Position numbers and translations under genes: made by a program. A stretch of DNA of 35,388 bases. It comes from an uncultured Lachnospiraceae bacterium. GTDB lineage: Bacteria > Bacillota > Clostridia > Lachnospirales > Lachnospiraceae. The stretch is from assembly GCA_947175035.1 (NCBI GenBank), contig CAMWLG010000034.1, forward strand, positions 1 to 35,388, read 5' to 3'. The notes below the pieces were generated by a model, which saw only the letters and a program-made list of their open reading frames with translations, ran no database searches and had not been told where the DNA came from. Positions 7,773-14,972 of this stretch are shown here, one piece after another (within the stretch, counting starts at the first letter, position 1; each line of letters begins with the position of its first letter).

Positions 7773-10019
7773 ATGTTCAAGGAAATAAAAAAGGGGATGT
7801 TTCTTTCAGCCACGCTTGTCACGCTTGCGGTGGCTGCCATGCTTGGAGGATGTACGAAGGACACTAAGCCAAGCTCGAAAATCACGCCACAGGAAGGCGG
7901 CGGGGATGTATTCTATGTGAAGGAAACGTTGATCCTCCCATCAGACAATGTGGAGACGGTACGTTTTGCGCAAAATGGCGTTTGGTTTTTGGAGGACAAG
8001 GTGGATGCGGATAATTTCGTGACACGGGGCATAAGACACACCCGTTTCGAGGAGCAGGATATCAGTACGGCTGTAACGGAAGACTTTGCGCTGAAAGGTA
8101 CTGACGAAGACGCGACCCTTCTTCAATTTTTTACGGATGACACAGGGGTGTATACGGTGTGCCTGCCCACGGATGCGCAGGGAACTAAGGCTCTTGTGCT
8201 GAACAAACACGATTTGGGCGGGAAGCTGCTCCTGTCGGGCGATATTGCCGTTTCCAACTTCAGTAACCCGGATGCAATCAAGCTTGTAAAGGTCGGGGGT
8301 GACAAGGGAACCCCCAAGCTGTACCTGAAAATAGGCGGCGAACTGGTGGTATTGGACGAGAGCGACTCGTTGAAGGAGACGGAAAGACTTGACGTGGCGG
8401 AGTCTATGGATATCGTCTCTGACGGGGAGCGGGTGTGGTGTATCGAGAGCAGAGCAGGCGGAATCAGTATCTATGATGTGGATGAAAGGGAGGACACCAT
8501 GGATTTAGAGCTGGATTGTGTCTGCGCGTGTTGTACGGGGCAGTTTATTTACCTGTCTGACGGAATTGCGTTATACGAGATAGATACGGTTTCCCGCATG
8601 TGTCAGAAGGTGTTGCAGTGGACGGACTGCGGCATCAACGGGCATGGAGTGGAAGGGCTGTCCGTCCCGGAAGGCACGGACGGGGATGGAGACGGAAGTA
8701 TCGCGGGGATAGAGAAGGACGTTGACAGGACGGCGGTGTTTATCCTGCGGGAGAGCGGGGACGCGGGGGATATTATCACGCTTCGGATTGCGACAACCAA
8801 CCCGAATGACCCGACCATGCGGGGATATATCTCGGGCTTTGTGGATGCCAACCCACAGTACCGCATTGAGGTTATGGACTTGTCGAATGGGGATGGCTAT
8901 GTCTCGGTAAAGGATGCTATGCTGCGTTTAAACATGGCAGTTATCTCCGGCAACCCGCCTGACCTTGTGGACATGTACTCAGTGGATTTTAAGAACTATG
9001 CGGACAAGGGCGTTTTCGAGGACTTGTATGCTTATCTGGACGGGAGCGATGAACTGGACAGGAGCCTTTTTATTGAAAATGTGATGAAGTGTTACGAGAC
9101 TGACGGAAAACTGAACGCGATTCCAACCTGCTTTGATATGAGCGGGGAAATCGCAAAGGAAAGAATCGTGGGCAGCCAGCCTGTCTGGACGGTGGACGAG
9201 ATCATGAGGATACTGGAGGAGCATGACGGCATGGCGTTGAAGAATTACCCGCCCTATATATGCCTGAACTACCTTGTTGATATGTCGAAGGATGCTTTTT
9301 TGGACGAGGAGAATGGGACGTGCAACTTTGACTCGGAGGAATTCAAAAAAATTTTGGAGTGTGCGAAAAAATACTCCTTGTCGGATGATTTGGCGACAGA
9401 CGAGACGGAGCTGTTTATGCAGGATCGGATTTTGATTTGCGATGGCTATCTTCATTCCATACATGACATACAGTTTACAAACCAGATGTATAATGAAAGG
9501 ATAAAATTTGTAGGTAGACCCACACAAAGCGGGACTCTCGGGATCACGCTGCGGGGGGAGGGCGCATATGGGATTTGTGCCACGTCCACGCAAAAGGAGG
9601 ATGCGTGGAAATTTGTGGAGTTTGTCTTGAGCAGCAAGCCGGAGCAGTATCTGCCGTCAAGGCAGGATTACTTGGGTGAGCTGATAGATGCCGCCAAAAC
9701 ACCAGAGTACAAGACGGATGCAAAGGGAGAGTATGTGTATGATGACGCGGGGGAACGCGTGCAGATTCCCAAAACAAGCATACAACATACGACAGCCAGT
9801 GGGGAAAGATATGACATAAACGTATACGCGGCGACCGAGGAGGAAATCGGGCAGTTGATGGATTGTATTCAATGCGCAACGCTTGTCGATTATGACCATT
9901 GGGAGATAGATTATATTATCCGCGAGGAAGCGGAAGCTTATTATGCAGGGGACAAGAGTGTGGATGAGGTGGCGGAGATTATCCAGAACAGGGTGCAAAA
10001 TTATTTGCGTGAGCAGTAA
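7773..10019 (+). CDS. Extracellular solute-binding lipoprotein (family 1-like) with large N-terminal domain
   Basis: A 748-residue lipoprotein. The ATG at 7773 follows GGAGG at 7761-7765. The longer frame beginning at 7725 would run through the leader hairpin and is rejected. Signal peptide residues 1-26 end in lipobox LGGC with Cys27, so the protein is anchored to the outer face of the membrane. Residues about 50-320 are a beta-rich region of repeated short strands (for example VWFLEDK, VWCIESR and GISIYDVDE), suggesting a propeller-like domain. Residues about 335-740 look like an ABC sugar or peptide binding protein: LRIATTNPNDP near the start, GNPPDLVDMYSVDF, NAIPTCFDMSG and AWKFVEFVLS. 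Ordinary binding proteins are about 400-550 residues. No permease or ATPase genes adjoin, so its transport partner or sensory role is unknown. Confidence 0.82.
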   Translation: MFKEIKKGMFLSATLVTLAVAAMLGGCTKDTKPSSKITPQEGGGDVFYVKETLILPSDNVETVRFAQNGVWFLEDKVDADNFVTRGIRHTRFEEQDISTAVTEDFALKGTDEDATLLQFFTDDTGVYTVCLPTDAQGTKALVLNKHDLGGKLLLSGDIAVSNFSNPDAIKLVKVGGDKGTPKLYLKIGGELVVLDESDSLKETERLDVAESMDIVSDGERVWCIESRAGGISIYDVDEREDTMDLELDCVCACCTGQFIYLSDGIALYEIDTVSRMCQKVLQWTDCGINGHGVEGLSVPEGTDGDGDGSIAGIEKDVDRTAVFILRESGDAGDIITLRIATTNPNDPTMRGYISGFVDANPQYRIEVMDLSNGDGYVSVKDAMLRLNMAVISGNPPDLVDMYSVDFKNYADKGVFEDLYAYLDGSDELDRSLFIENVMKCYETDGKLNAIPTCFDMSGEIAKERIVGSQPVWTVDEIMRILEEHDGMALKNYPPYICLNYLVDMSKDAFLDEENGTCNFDSEEFKKILECAKKYSLSDDLATDETELFMQDRILICDGYLHSIHDIQFTNQMYNERIKFVGRPTQSGTLGITLRGEGAYGICATSTQKEDAWKFVEFVLSSKPEQYLPSRQDYLGELIDAAKTPEYKTDAKGEYVYDDAGERVQIPKTSIQHTTASGERYDINVYAATEEEIGQLMDCIQCATLVDYDHWEIDYIIREEAEAYYAGDKSVDEVAEIIQNRVQNYLREQ

Positions 10020-10041
10020 AAAAGGACATTTACTTTTTTAC
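10016..10041. terminator. A/T-rich inverted repeat shared by two convergent gene ends
   Basis: GTAAAAAAG (10016-10024) and CTTTTTTAC (10033-10041) are perfect inverted repeats with an 8-base loop. The repeat covers both the stop of the solute-binding gene (10017-10019) and the stop of queH (10030-10032). A or U tracts occur on either strand, so it could act as a weak bidirectional terminator. Confidence 0.5.
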
Positions 10042-10695
10042 AGAGATTTGCCCGCCTTCCCGTTGTCTTTCCCTCTCCACCTTGGAAAAAGCGCATCCGC
10101 AATAATCCTGCCGATACAGCTCATATTGTGCCGACAGCTCCACGGAACGCTTGTAGCCGTTTCTTTTCTTAAAGTCAGAGGGCAGCCACGGGATGTCATA
10201 CTCTGTCGATAACGCCTGCCCGATCTCATTGATTTTCAGGGCATTTTTCAAGGGACTGATCGTCAGAGTGGTGCCAAAATAATCATAGCCGCCAGCTGCC
10301 GCCTGTTTCGCCGTCTCCCGCAGCCGCAGGTCAAAGCAGCGGAAACACCGCTCCCCGCCCTCGGGACAATCCTCATACCCTCTTGCTATCTGCCCAAAAA
10401 GCTCCGGCTGATAATCCCCCTCTATGATACTGATGGGATATCCCCTTTCCTCCGCATTGTAGGCGGCAATCAGACGCTTCTGTTCCTCTACCCGATGGCG
10501 GTATTCCTCCGAGGCGGAGATATTGGGATTATAATAGAATACCGTGATGAAAAAAGAGGTACACAAATATTCCAGACAGTAACTGCTGCAAGGCGCGCAA
10601 CAGCTGTGAAGCAAAAGACGGGGAGCGCCATTCCCCCGTCCTTCTATCCCGCTTAATATTTTCTCTAATTCTTTCTGGTAATTAGGCTGATTCAT
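10030..10695 (-). CDS. queH: Epoxyqueuosine reductase QueH
   Basis: This 221-residue enzyme catalyses the last step of queuosine synthesis in tRNA, reducing epoxyqueuosine, and is the non-cobalamin alternative to QueG. Diagnostic cysteines are present: Cys32-Cys33-x2-Cys36 in HSCCAPCSSY, Cys117-x2-Cys120 in RCFRCFDLRL, and Cys199-x-Cys201 in DYCGCAFS. These are the likely Fe-S and metal site ligands of the QueH (formerly DUF208) family. FGTTLTISPLKN and DFKKRNGYKRS are also typical. Two starts are possible. The AGAGGA site lies only 2 nt from the ATG at 10701 but 8 nt from the ATG at 10695, so the latter is preferred. The gene follows the damaged Rpn gene by about 14 bases and probably shares its promoter at 11682-11710. 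Confidence 0.93.
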   Translation of the reverse strand: MNQPNYQKELEKILSGIEGRGNGAPRLLLHSCCAPCSSYCLEYLCTSFFITVFYYNPNISASEEYRHRVEEQKRLIAAYNAEERGYPISIIEGDYQPELFGQIARGYEDCPEGGERCFRCFDLRLRETAKQAAAGGYDYFGTTLTISPLKNALKINEIGQALSTEYDIPWLPSDFKKRNGYKRSVELSAQYELYRQDYCGCAFSKVERERQREGGQISVKK

Positions 10696-10709
10696 AATCA
10701 TTGTCCTCT

Positions 10710-11502
10710 TCAGGATTCCATTGAGGATAGAAACTCATCGATGCTTTCCGCTTTCGCCGCCAACTTATGCCATGCGCGCAGGATTGTTTCATCCTTTTGT
10801 GTGGTGATCTGCTCTTTCAGGGAGGATGGAATGTCGCCTAAATCGCCGAGAAGATCTAAAATGGAATCGATTTTTCCCTTGGTGATGCCTTGGGTGATGC
10901 CTTCGTCAAATCCTTCTCTCCGTATCCGCTGTTCAATCTCAAAACTTTTCATATAGGTCAGCCCCACCTTTCTGTCACGCTTCACCGCAGTCACCATTTC
11001 ATGCAGTCTCTGCAAGTCCTCCGTCTTTGCGTTCTCCTCAGACGTGTGTTCCATGTAATACAGAAGTTCCCGCAAGTCCTCCGGCGGATTCCCTTCCGTC
11101 CCCTTCGTATAAAGAAAGATCGTTCTCGCCCCGTCCTCATACGGGAGTTCAGGCATCTCCACGCAGCTATTTTTGATGGTATAGACCATCCGAGCCGCTC
11201 CGAACGGGTCATAGGTTGTGATAAAGATCACATACACATTCCGCAGAACGCCGTATTCCTCTCCACTCCGCAAACTTCCCGCATCCAGCTTCGCATGATA
11301 AAAGCGCGCCCTCTTCGGAAGGGCGGCGACATCCTTTGTCCCGCTGTTGTTGTCTGGTTCCAAGTCAAAGAGTTCTCCGTCTTCCTCGTCAAGATACACG
11401 TCCATACGAATCCCGTGTCTGTCCGTGTCCTCCCCCTGCATGAAACGCTGCGGGACAATCTTCAGCTTTCCAATCTTTCTGCCCAGGATGCAGTTTTCTC
11501 AT
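10710..11502 (-). pseudogene. 5'-damaged Rpn-family (PD-(D/E)XK transposase-like) gene
   Basis: The intact reading frame from the ATG at 11441 gives 243 residues. They match the middle and end of Lachnospiraceae Rpn/PDDEXK_2 proteins: RMDVYL with the first catalytic Asp, FDLEPDN (Glu-x-Asp where Glu-x-Gln is usual), LPKRARFYHAKLD, NVYVIFITTYDPFG, DGARTIFLYTKG, and a C-terminal EGFDEGITQGITKGK run. Homology continues upstream of this ATG in the same frame (ILGRKIGKLKIVPQRF) until an in-frame TGA. The only good initiation site, AGGAGG at 11510-11515 with ATG at 11500-11502, is in another frame. About 30 N-terminal residues (the usual DDFLF region) are missing. I infer a deletion plus frameshift, leaving the gene disabled or expressing a truncated protein. 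A perfect promoter lies upstream. Confidence 0.7.
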
Positions 11503-11681
11503 TCGTTTTCCTCCTGTTTCCGCAAGCGTGGAAAACAAGAGTCTGTCTGCCTCTCCTTTAATCTTCACACGCTATGCTCATCGTAAAATAAGTTGTTTTT
11601 GGGATAAAGCATAGATTTCATAAGGAAGATTTTCCGTAAGATGTGACAGAATGCCGCCAGAAAAATATATGCTTTGTGTTG

Positions 11682-11710
11682 ATTATACAAAGGTTTCATC
11701 GGAGTGTCAA
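11682..11710 (-). promoter_or_regulatory. Sigma-A promoter for the Rpn remnant and queH
   Basis: Read on the minus strand, TTGACA (11710-11705), a 17-base spacer and TATAAT (11687-11682) form a consensus promoter. The leader is about 170 bases. It is the only good promoter upstream of queH, which may explain why the damaged gene in between is retained. Confidence 0.8.
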
Positions 11711-11762
11711 CATTTTTATCATAATCACGCCTAATGGAATGGAATTATGCTGCCAGTCAATA

Positions 11763-11791
11763 TTGACACAGCAAATATAAAATATTAAGAT
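11763..11791 (+). promoter_or_regulatory. Sigma-A promoter of the cobalamin-riboswitch operon
   Basis: TTGACA (11763-11768), a 17-base spacer and TAAGAT (11786-11791). Transcription would begin near 11798, immediately before the riboswitch P1 stem. The promoter is divergent from the one at 11682-11710. Confidence 0.75.
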
Positions 11792-11800
11792 AAATACGTA

Positions 11801-11959
11801 TTGCTTGGGGAAACAGGTGCAAATCCTGTACGAGCCCGTCGCCGTAAGGTACATATTAAATGCTGTTAGCCTAACCGAAAGCCACAATGTAGGGAAAAGT
11901 CATTGGAGTATCTCTGAGAAGACCGGCTAATGGAGTGCCAAGTCGAAATATCCAAGCAA
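11801..11959 (+). ncRNA. Cobalamin (B12) riboswitch
   Basis: The closing P1 stem is TTGCTTGG (11801-11808) with CCAAGCAA (11952-11959). Inside are the conserved segments GGAAACAGGTGCAAATCCTG, GCCCGTCGCCGTAAG, and a B12-box region GAGAAGACCGGC near 11916-11928. Order and spacing agree with the cobalamin riboswitch class. It lies about 70 bases before a transcobalamin-like lipoprotein gene, so B12 excess should repress the uptake operon. No canonical terminator is obvious after it, so control of translation or a less regular terminator is possible. Confidence 0.88.
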
Positions 11960-12028
11960 AACAATCCTCTTTTCATAATTGCGAGTGCAGATTTTGGAGG
12001 AAATAAAAATCATAGGAGATGAAACAAG

Positions 12029-12487
12029 ATGAACGAAACGAAACTTAGTAAAAAAATGCCGTCATTCATCCCTTGTATGGTGCTTATTGTGGCTATGGCA
12101 CTGTTTACAACCGGTTGTAATGGCAGTACAGCCAAGGACACGCCTTCCGGAGCAGAAACAGAAGTAAATATTCAGACAGAAGGCAGCGTATTGGGGGAAG
12201 GCAATACAGTATTCGCATTCACTGTAGTGGACAAAGATGGCAACGAAACACCATTTGAAATCCACACAGACAAAGAAACGGTAGGCGAGGCTTTGATGGA
12301 GCTTGAGTTGATTGCCGGAGAAGATAGCGAATATGGTCTTTATGTCAAAACTGTCAACGGTATCACGGCAGATTATGATAAAGACGGTGTGTATTGGGCA
12401 TTCTATATCAATGGTGAATATGCACTGACAGGCGTTGACTCCACAAAAATAACGGAAGGGGAAAGTTACTCCTTCAAAGTGGAATGA
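12029..12487 (+). CDS. DUF4430 (transcobalamin-like) lipoprotein
   Basis: A 152-residue secreted lipoprotein. The basic N-terminus and hydrophobic stretch end in FTTGC, with Cys30 as the lipidated residue (the Thr at -3 is slightly unusual). Residues about 60-152 form one DUF4430 domain: PFEIHTDKETVGEALMEL, GLYVKTVNGI, DGVYWAFYINGEYALTGVD, and a final ITEGESYSFKVE. DUF4430 is related to the C-terminal beta domain of animal transcobalamin and intrinsic factor. Placed behind a cobalamin riboswitch and 1 nt before an ECF S-component gene, it is most simply a surface cobalamin or corrinoid binding protein feeding that transporter. AGGAGAT at 12014-12019 is the ribosome site. Confidence 0.88.
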   Translation: MNETKLSKKMPSFIPCMVLIVAMALFTTGCNGSTAKDTPSGAETEVNIQTEGSVLGEGNTVFAFTVVDKDGNETPFEIHTDKETVGEALMELELIAGEDSEYGLYVKTVNGITADYDKDGVYWAFYINGEYALTGVDSTKITEGESYSFKVE

Positions 12488-12488
12488 T

Positions 12489-13013
12489 ATGAAGATTACA
12501 ATCAAAGAGATTGCCATTTTTGGAATGCTTGGGGCAATTATGTATGTATCAAAGATCATTATGGAGTTCCTGCCGAATGTGCATCTGATTGGCGTGTTTA
12601 CGGTTGCATTTACGGTCGTATACAGAAAAAAGGCATTGTATCCAATCTATACCTTTGTCATTTTGAATGGTATATTTTGTGGTTTTGCAACATGGTGGAT
12701 TCCTTATTTATACATATGGACGCTCCTGTGGGGCGCAGTTATGCTCCTTCCAAAGAAAATGCCCAAAACAGTACAGATGATTGTTTATATGGCAGTATGT
12801 TCAGCACATGGATTCCTATTCGGAATTTTATATGCTCCAGTGCAGGCAATCATGTACGGCTTCAGTTTTCAAAGGATGGTAGCCTGGATTATTGCAGGGC
12901 TGCCATGGGATTGTATTCACGGCATCAGTAATTTTTTTAGTGGAATACTGATCATGCCGATTATTTCAGTATTAAGGCTTGCAGAAAAGAATACAGAGAC
13001 AAGTCAATATTAA
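12489..13013 (+). CDS. ECF transporter S component, probably for cobalamin or a corrinoid precursor
   Basis: A 174-residue integral membrane protein with about five to six hydrophobic helices. It starts with KEIAIFGMLGAIMYVSKIIME, typical of S components of energy-coupling-factor transporters. The substrate-binding S subunit needs a shared EcfAA'T module, which is not in this window. The riboswitch and the DUF4430 lipoprotein directly upstream (stop and start separated by 1 nt, weak own ribosome site, so coupled translation) point to cobalamin as substrate. I cannot tell from sequence alone whether it is CbrT-like or a different S-family member. A queuosine-precursor or other vitamin S protein is the alternative, less likely given the riboswitch. 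Confidence 0.82.
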   Translation: MKITIKEIAIFGMLGAIMYVSKIIMEFLPNVHLIGVFTVAFTVVYRKKALYPIYTFVILNGIFCGFATWWIPYLYIWTLLWGAVMLLPKKMPKTVQMIVYMAVCSAHGFLFGILYAPVQAIMYGFSFQRMVAWIIAGLPWDCIHGISNFFSGILIMPIISVLRLAEKNTETSQY

Positions 13014-13021
13014 CAAGTTAG

Positions 13022-13077
13022 AGTTTCCCCGTTTTTTCAAGCATCAGGTTAAGCTGCTTGCGAAAAACGGGGAAACT
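13022..13077 (+). other. Long hairpin after the cobalamin operon
   Basis: AGTTTCCCCGTTTTT is mirrored by AAAAACGGGGAAACT, and an inner AAGCA/TGCTT stem extends it. It lacks a U-tract on its 3' side, so it is not a textbook intrinsic terminator. It may still stop transcription or protect the 3' end of the message before the argS promoter. Confidence 0.65.
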
Positions 13078-13095
13078 TATGAAATGAAAAAGATA

Positions 13096-13124
13096 TTGCA
13101 GGTTTTATAAAATTAAGTTATAGT
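13096..13124 (+). promoter_or_regulatory. Sigma-A promoter of argS
   Basis: TTGCAG (13096-13101), a 17-base spacer and TATAGT (13119-13124). The leader is only about 40 bases, so no T-box is present for this synthetase. Confidence 0.65.
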
Positions 13125-13172
13125 TGTGATTGTGAAATAGTTGTGACTATAAATGGGAGAATGTGAGGAAAA

Positions 13173-14951
13173 ATGGAAAAATTTTTAGATTTGCTGACAG
13201 AGGAAATGGGGCAGGCATTTGCGGCGGCGGGGTATGATGCCGCACTGGGCAGAGTGACCGTCTCCAATCGTCCTGATTTGTGCGAATATCAGTGTAATGG
13301 AGCCATGGCGGGGGCAAAGCAGTACAAGAAGGCCCCGATTATGATTGCAAACGAGGTTGCGCAGAAGCTGCAGGAGGGAAAGGTGTTTGCAAAGGTGCAG
13401 GCATTGGCACCGGGGTTCTTAAATTTGAATGTATCCGAAGAATTTTTGGCTGATTATATCAAGAAGATGCGGGCTGACGACAAATTCGGTTTGGAGACAA
13501 GCAAGTCTCCCAAGAAGATCATTATTGACTACGGCGGGCCCAATGTGGCGAAACCCCTGCATGTGGGACATCTGCGCTCGGCGGTGATCGGAGAGAGCAT
13601 CAAGAGAATCTGCCGCTATATGGGGCATGAGGTCATTGGAGACGTGCATCTGGGTGACTGGGGGCTGCAGATGGGACTGGTGGCGGCAGGCGTGCAGGAA
13701 CGTCAGCCGGATTTGGTCTATTTTGACGAAAGCTTTGAGGGCGAGTATCCCAAGGAGGCTCCCTTTACGATAGCGGAATTGGAGGAAATCTATCCGGCAG
13801 CCAGCTCGCGTTCCAAGGAAGATGCGGAATTTAAGGCCAGAGCTATGGAAGCGACAGCAAAAATTCAAAACGGCGTGAGAGGGTATCGCGCGCTGTGGAA
13901 GCATATTCTGAATGTGTCAGTGGCGGATTTAAAGAGAAATTATGACGCTCTGAATGTGGAGTTTGATCTCTGGAAGGGCGAGAGTGATGTTCATGATTTG
14001 ATTCCAGATATGGTGCGCTATATGAAGGAGGGCGGATATGCCTATATCAGTGACGGGGCGCTGGTGGTAGATGTGAAAGAAGAGACGGACACCAAGGAGA
14101 TGCCGCCCTGTATGATACTGAAATCCGACGGCGCCGCCCTGTATAACACCACGGATTTGGCGACTATTATGGAGAGAATGAAGCTTTATCACCCGGATAT
14201 GCTGATCTATGTCACGGATAAACGGCAGGATTTGTATTTTGAGCAGGTGTTCCGCTGTGCGCGCAAGACAAAGCTGGTAAGTCCGGAGACAGAGCTTAGG
14301 TGGCTGGGATTTGGCACCGTGAACGGCAAAGACGGCAAACCCTTTAAGACCCGCGACGGTGGCGTGATGCGTTTGGAGATGCTTGTGGCGCAGACCAAGG
14401 AGAAGATGTTGGAAAAGATCAAGGAGGGGCGTGAGAAAGGACGGGATATGTCCGAAGAGGAGGCGCGACAAGTGGCGGATATGGCGGCAATCGCCGCTTT
14501 AAAGTATGGAGACCTCTCCAATCAGGTATCCAAGGATTATGTGTTTGACATGGAACGTTTTACTTCCTCAGAGGGGGATACCGGTCCCTATATTCTCTAT
14601 ACCATGGCAAGGATCAAATCTATTTTGGCAAAATATACGGAGCAGGGTGGGAACACCTCTGCCACGGAGCTGCATGCGGCACAAAATGAGTCCGAGAAGG
14701 CGCTGATGATGCAGTTGACGCAATTTAACGCGATGATGGCGGGAGCCTATGAGGAGATTGCGCCTTACAAGGTCTGTGCATATATCTACGATCTGGCGAA
14801 TATTTTTAATCATTTTTATCATGAGACGAAAATATTGAGCGAGGAGGACACAGAGAAAAAGGAAGGCTGGATTGCGCTGTTAATGTTGACTCGGGATGTG
14901 ATGGAGACTTGTGTGGATGTCTTGGGATTCAGCTCGCCCGAGAGGATGTAG
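13173..14951 (+). CDS. argS: Arginine--tRNA ligase
   Basis: The 592-residue class I aminoacyl-tRNA synthetase charges tRNA-Arg in the cytoplasm. The N-terminal additional domain (about residues 1-100) is followed by the catalytic core with HIGH-type motif HVGH at 130-133 inside PLHVGHLRSAVIGE. The flexible KMSK-equivalent region is the ArgRS variant KTRDGGVMRL. The C-terminal anticodon-binding domain (about 465-592) begins near SSEGDTGPYILYTMARI and ends DVLGFSSPERM. Length is normal. GTGAGG just before the ATG serves as the ribosome site. The lipoprotein gene follows within about 20 bases, so the two are probably co-transcribed although functionally unrelated. Confidence 0.96.
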   Translation: MEKFLDLLTEEMGQAFAAAGYDAALGRVTVSNRPDLCEYQCNGAMAGAKQYKKAPIMIANEVAQKLQEGKVFAKVQALAPGFLNLNVSEEFLADYIKKMRADDKFGLETSKSPKKIIIDYGGPNVAKPLHVGHLRSAVIGESIKRICRYMGHEVIGDVHLGDWGLQMGLVAAGVQERQPDLVYFDESFEGEYPKEAPFTIAELEEIYPAASSRSKEDAEFKARAMEATAKIQNGVRGYRALWKHILNVSVADLKRNYDALNVEFDLWKGESDVHDLIPDMVRYMKEGGYAYISDGALVVDVKEETDTKEMPPCMILKSDGAALYNTTDLATIMERMKLYHPDMLIYVTDKRQDLYFEQVFRCARKTKLVSPETELRWLGFGTVNGKDGKPFKTRDGGVMRLEMLVAQTKEKMLEKIKEGREKGRDMSEEEARQVADMAAIAALKYGDLSNQVSKDYVFDMERFTSSEGDTGPYILYTMARIKSILAKYTEQGGNTSATELHAAQNESEKALMMQLTQFNAMMAGAYEEIAPYKVCAYIYDLANIFNHFYHETKILSEEDTEKKEGWIALLMLTRDVMETCVDVLGFSSPERM

Positions 14952-14972
14952 GATTGTGGAGGAGATAGTGAT

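Noticed and set aside
10890..11561. Plus-strand open frame of 223 codons over the damaged Rpn gene
   Set aside because: The minus-strand frame contains clear Rpn-family motifs, and the plus-strand translation has no recognisable features or ribosome site.
13022..13077. Hairpin after the ECF S component as a textbook intrinsic terminator
   Set aside because: The stem is strong but neither strand has a proper U-tract after it, so it is listed only as a hairpin of uncertain role.
13125..13172. T-box or other leader control of argS
   Set aside because: Only about 40 bases separate the predicted start from the gene, and no T-box motif is present.
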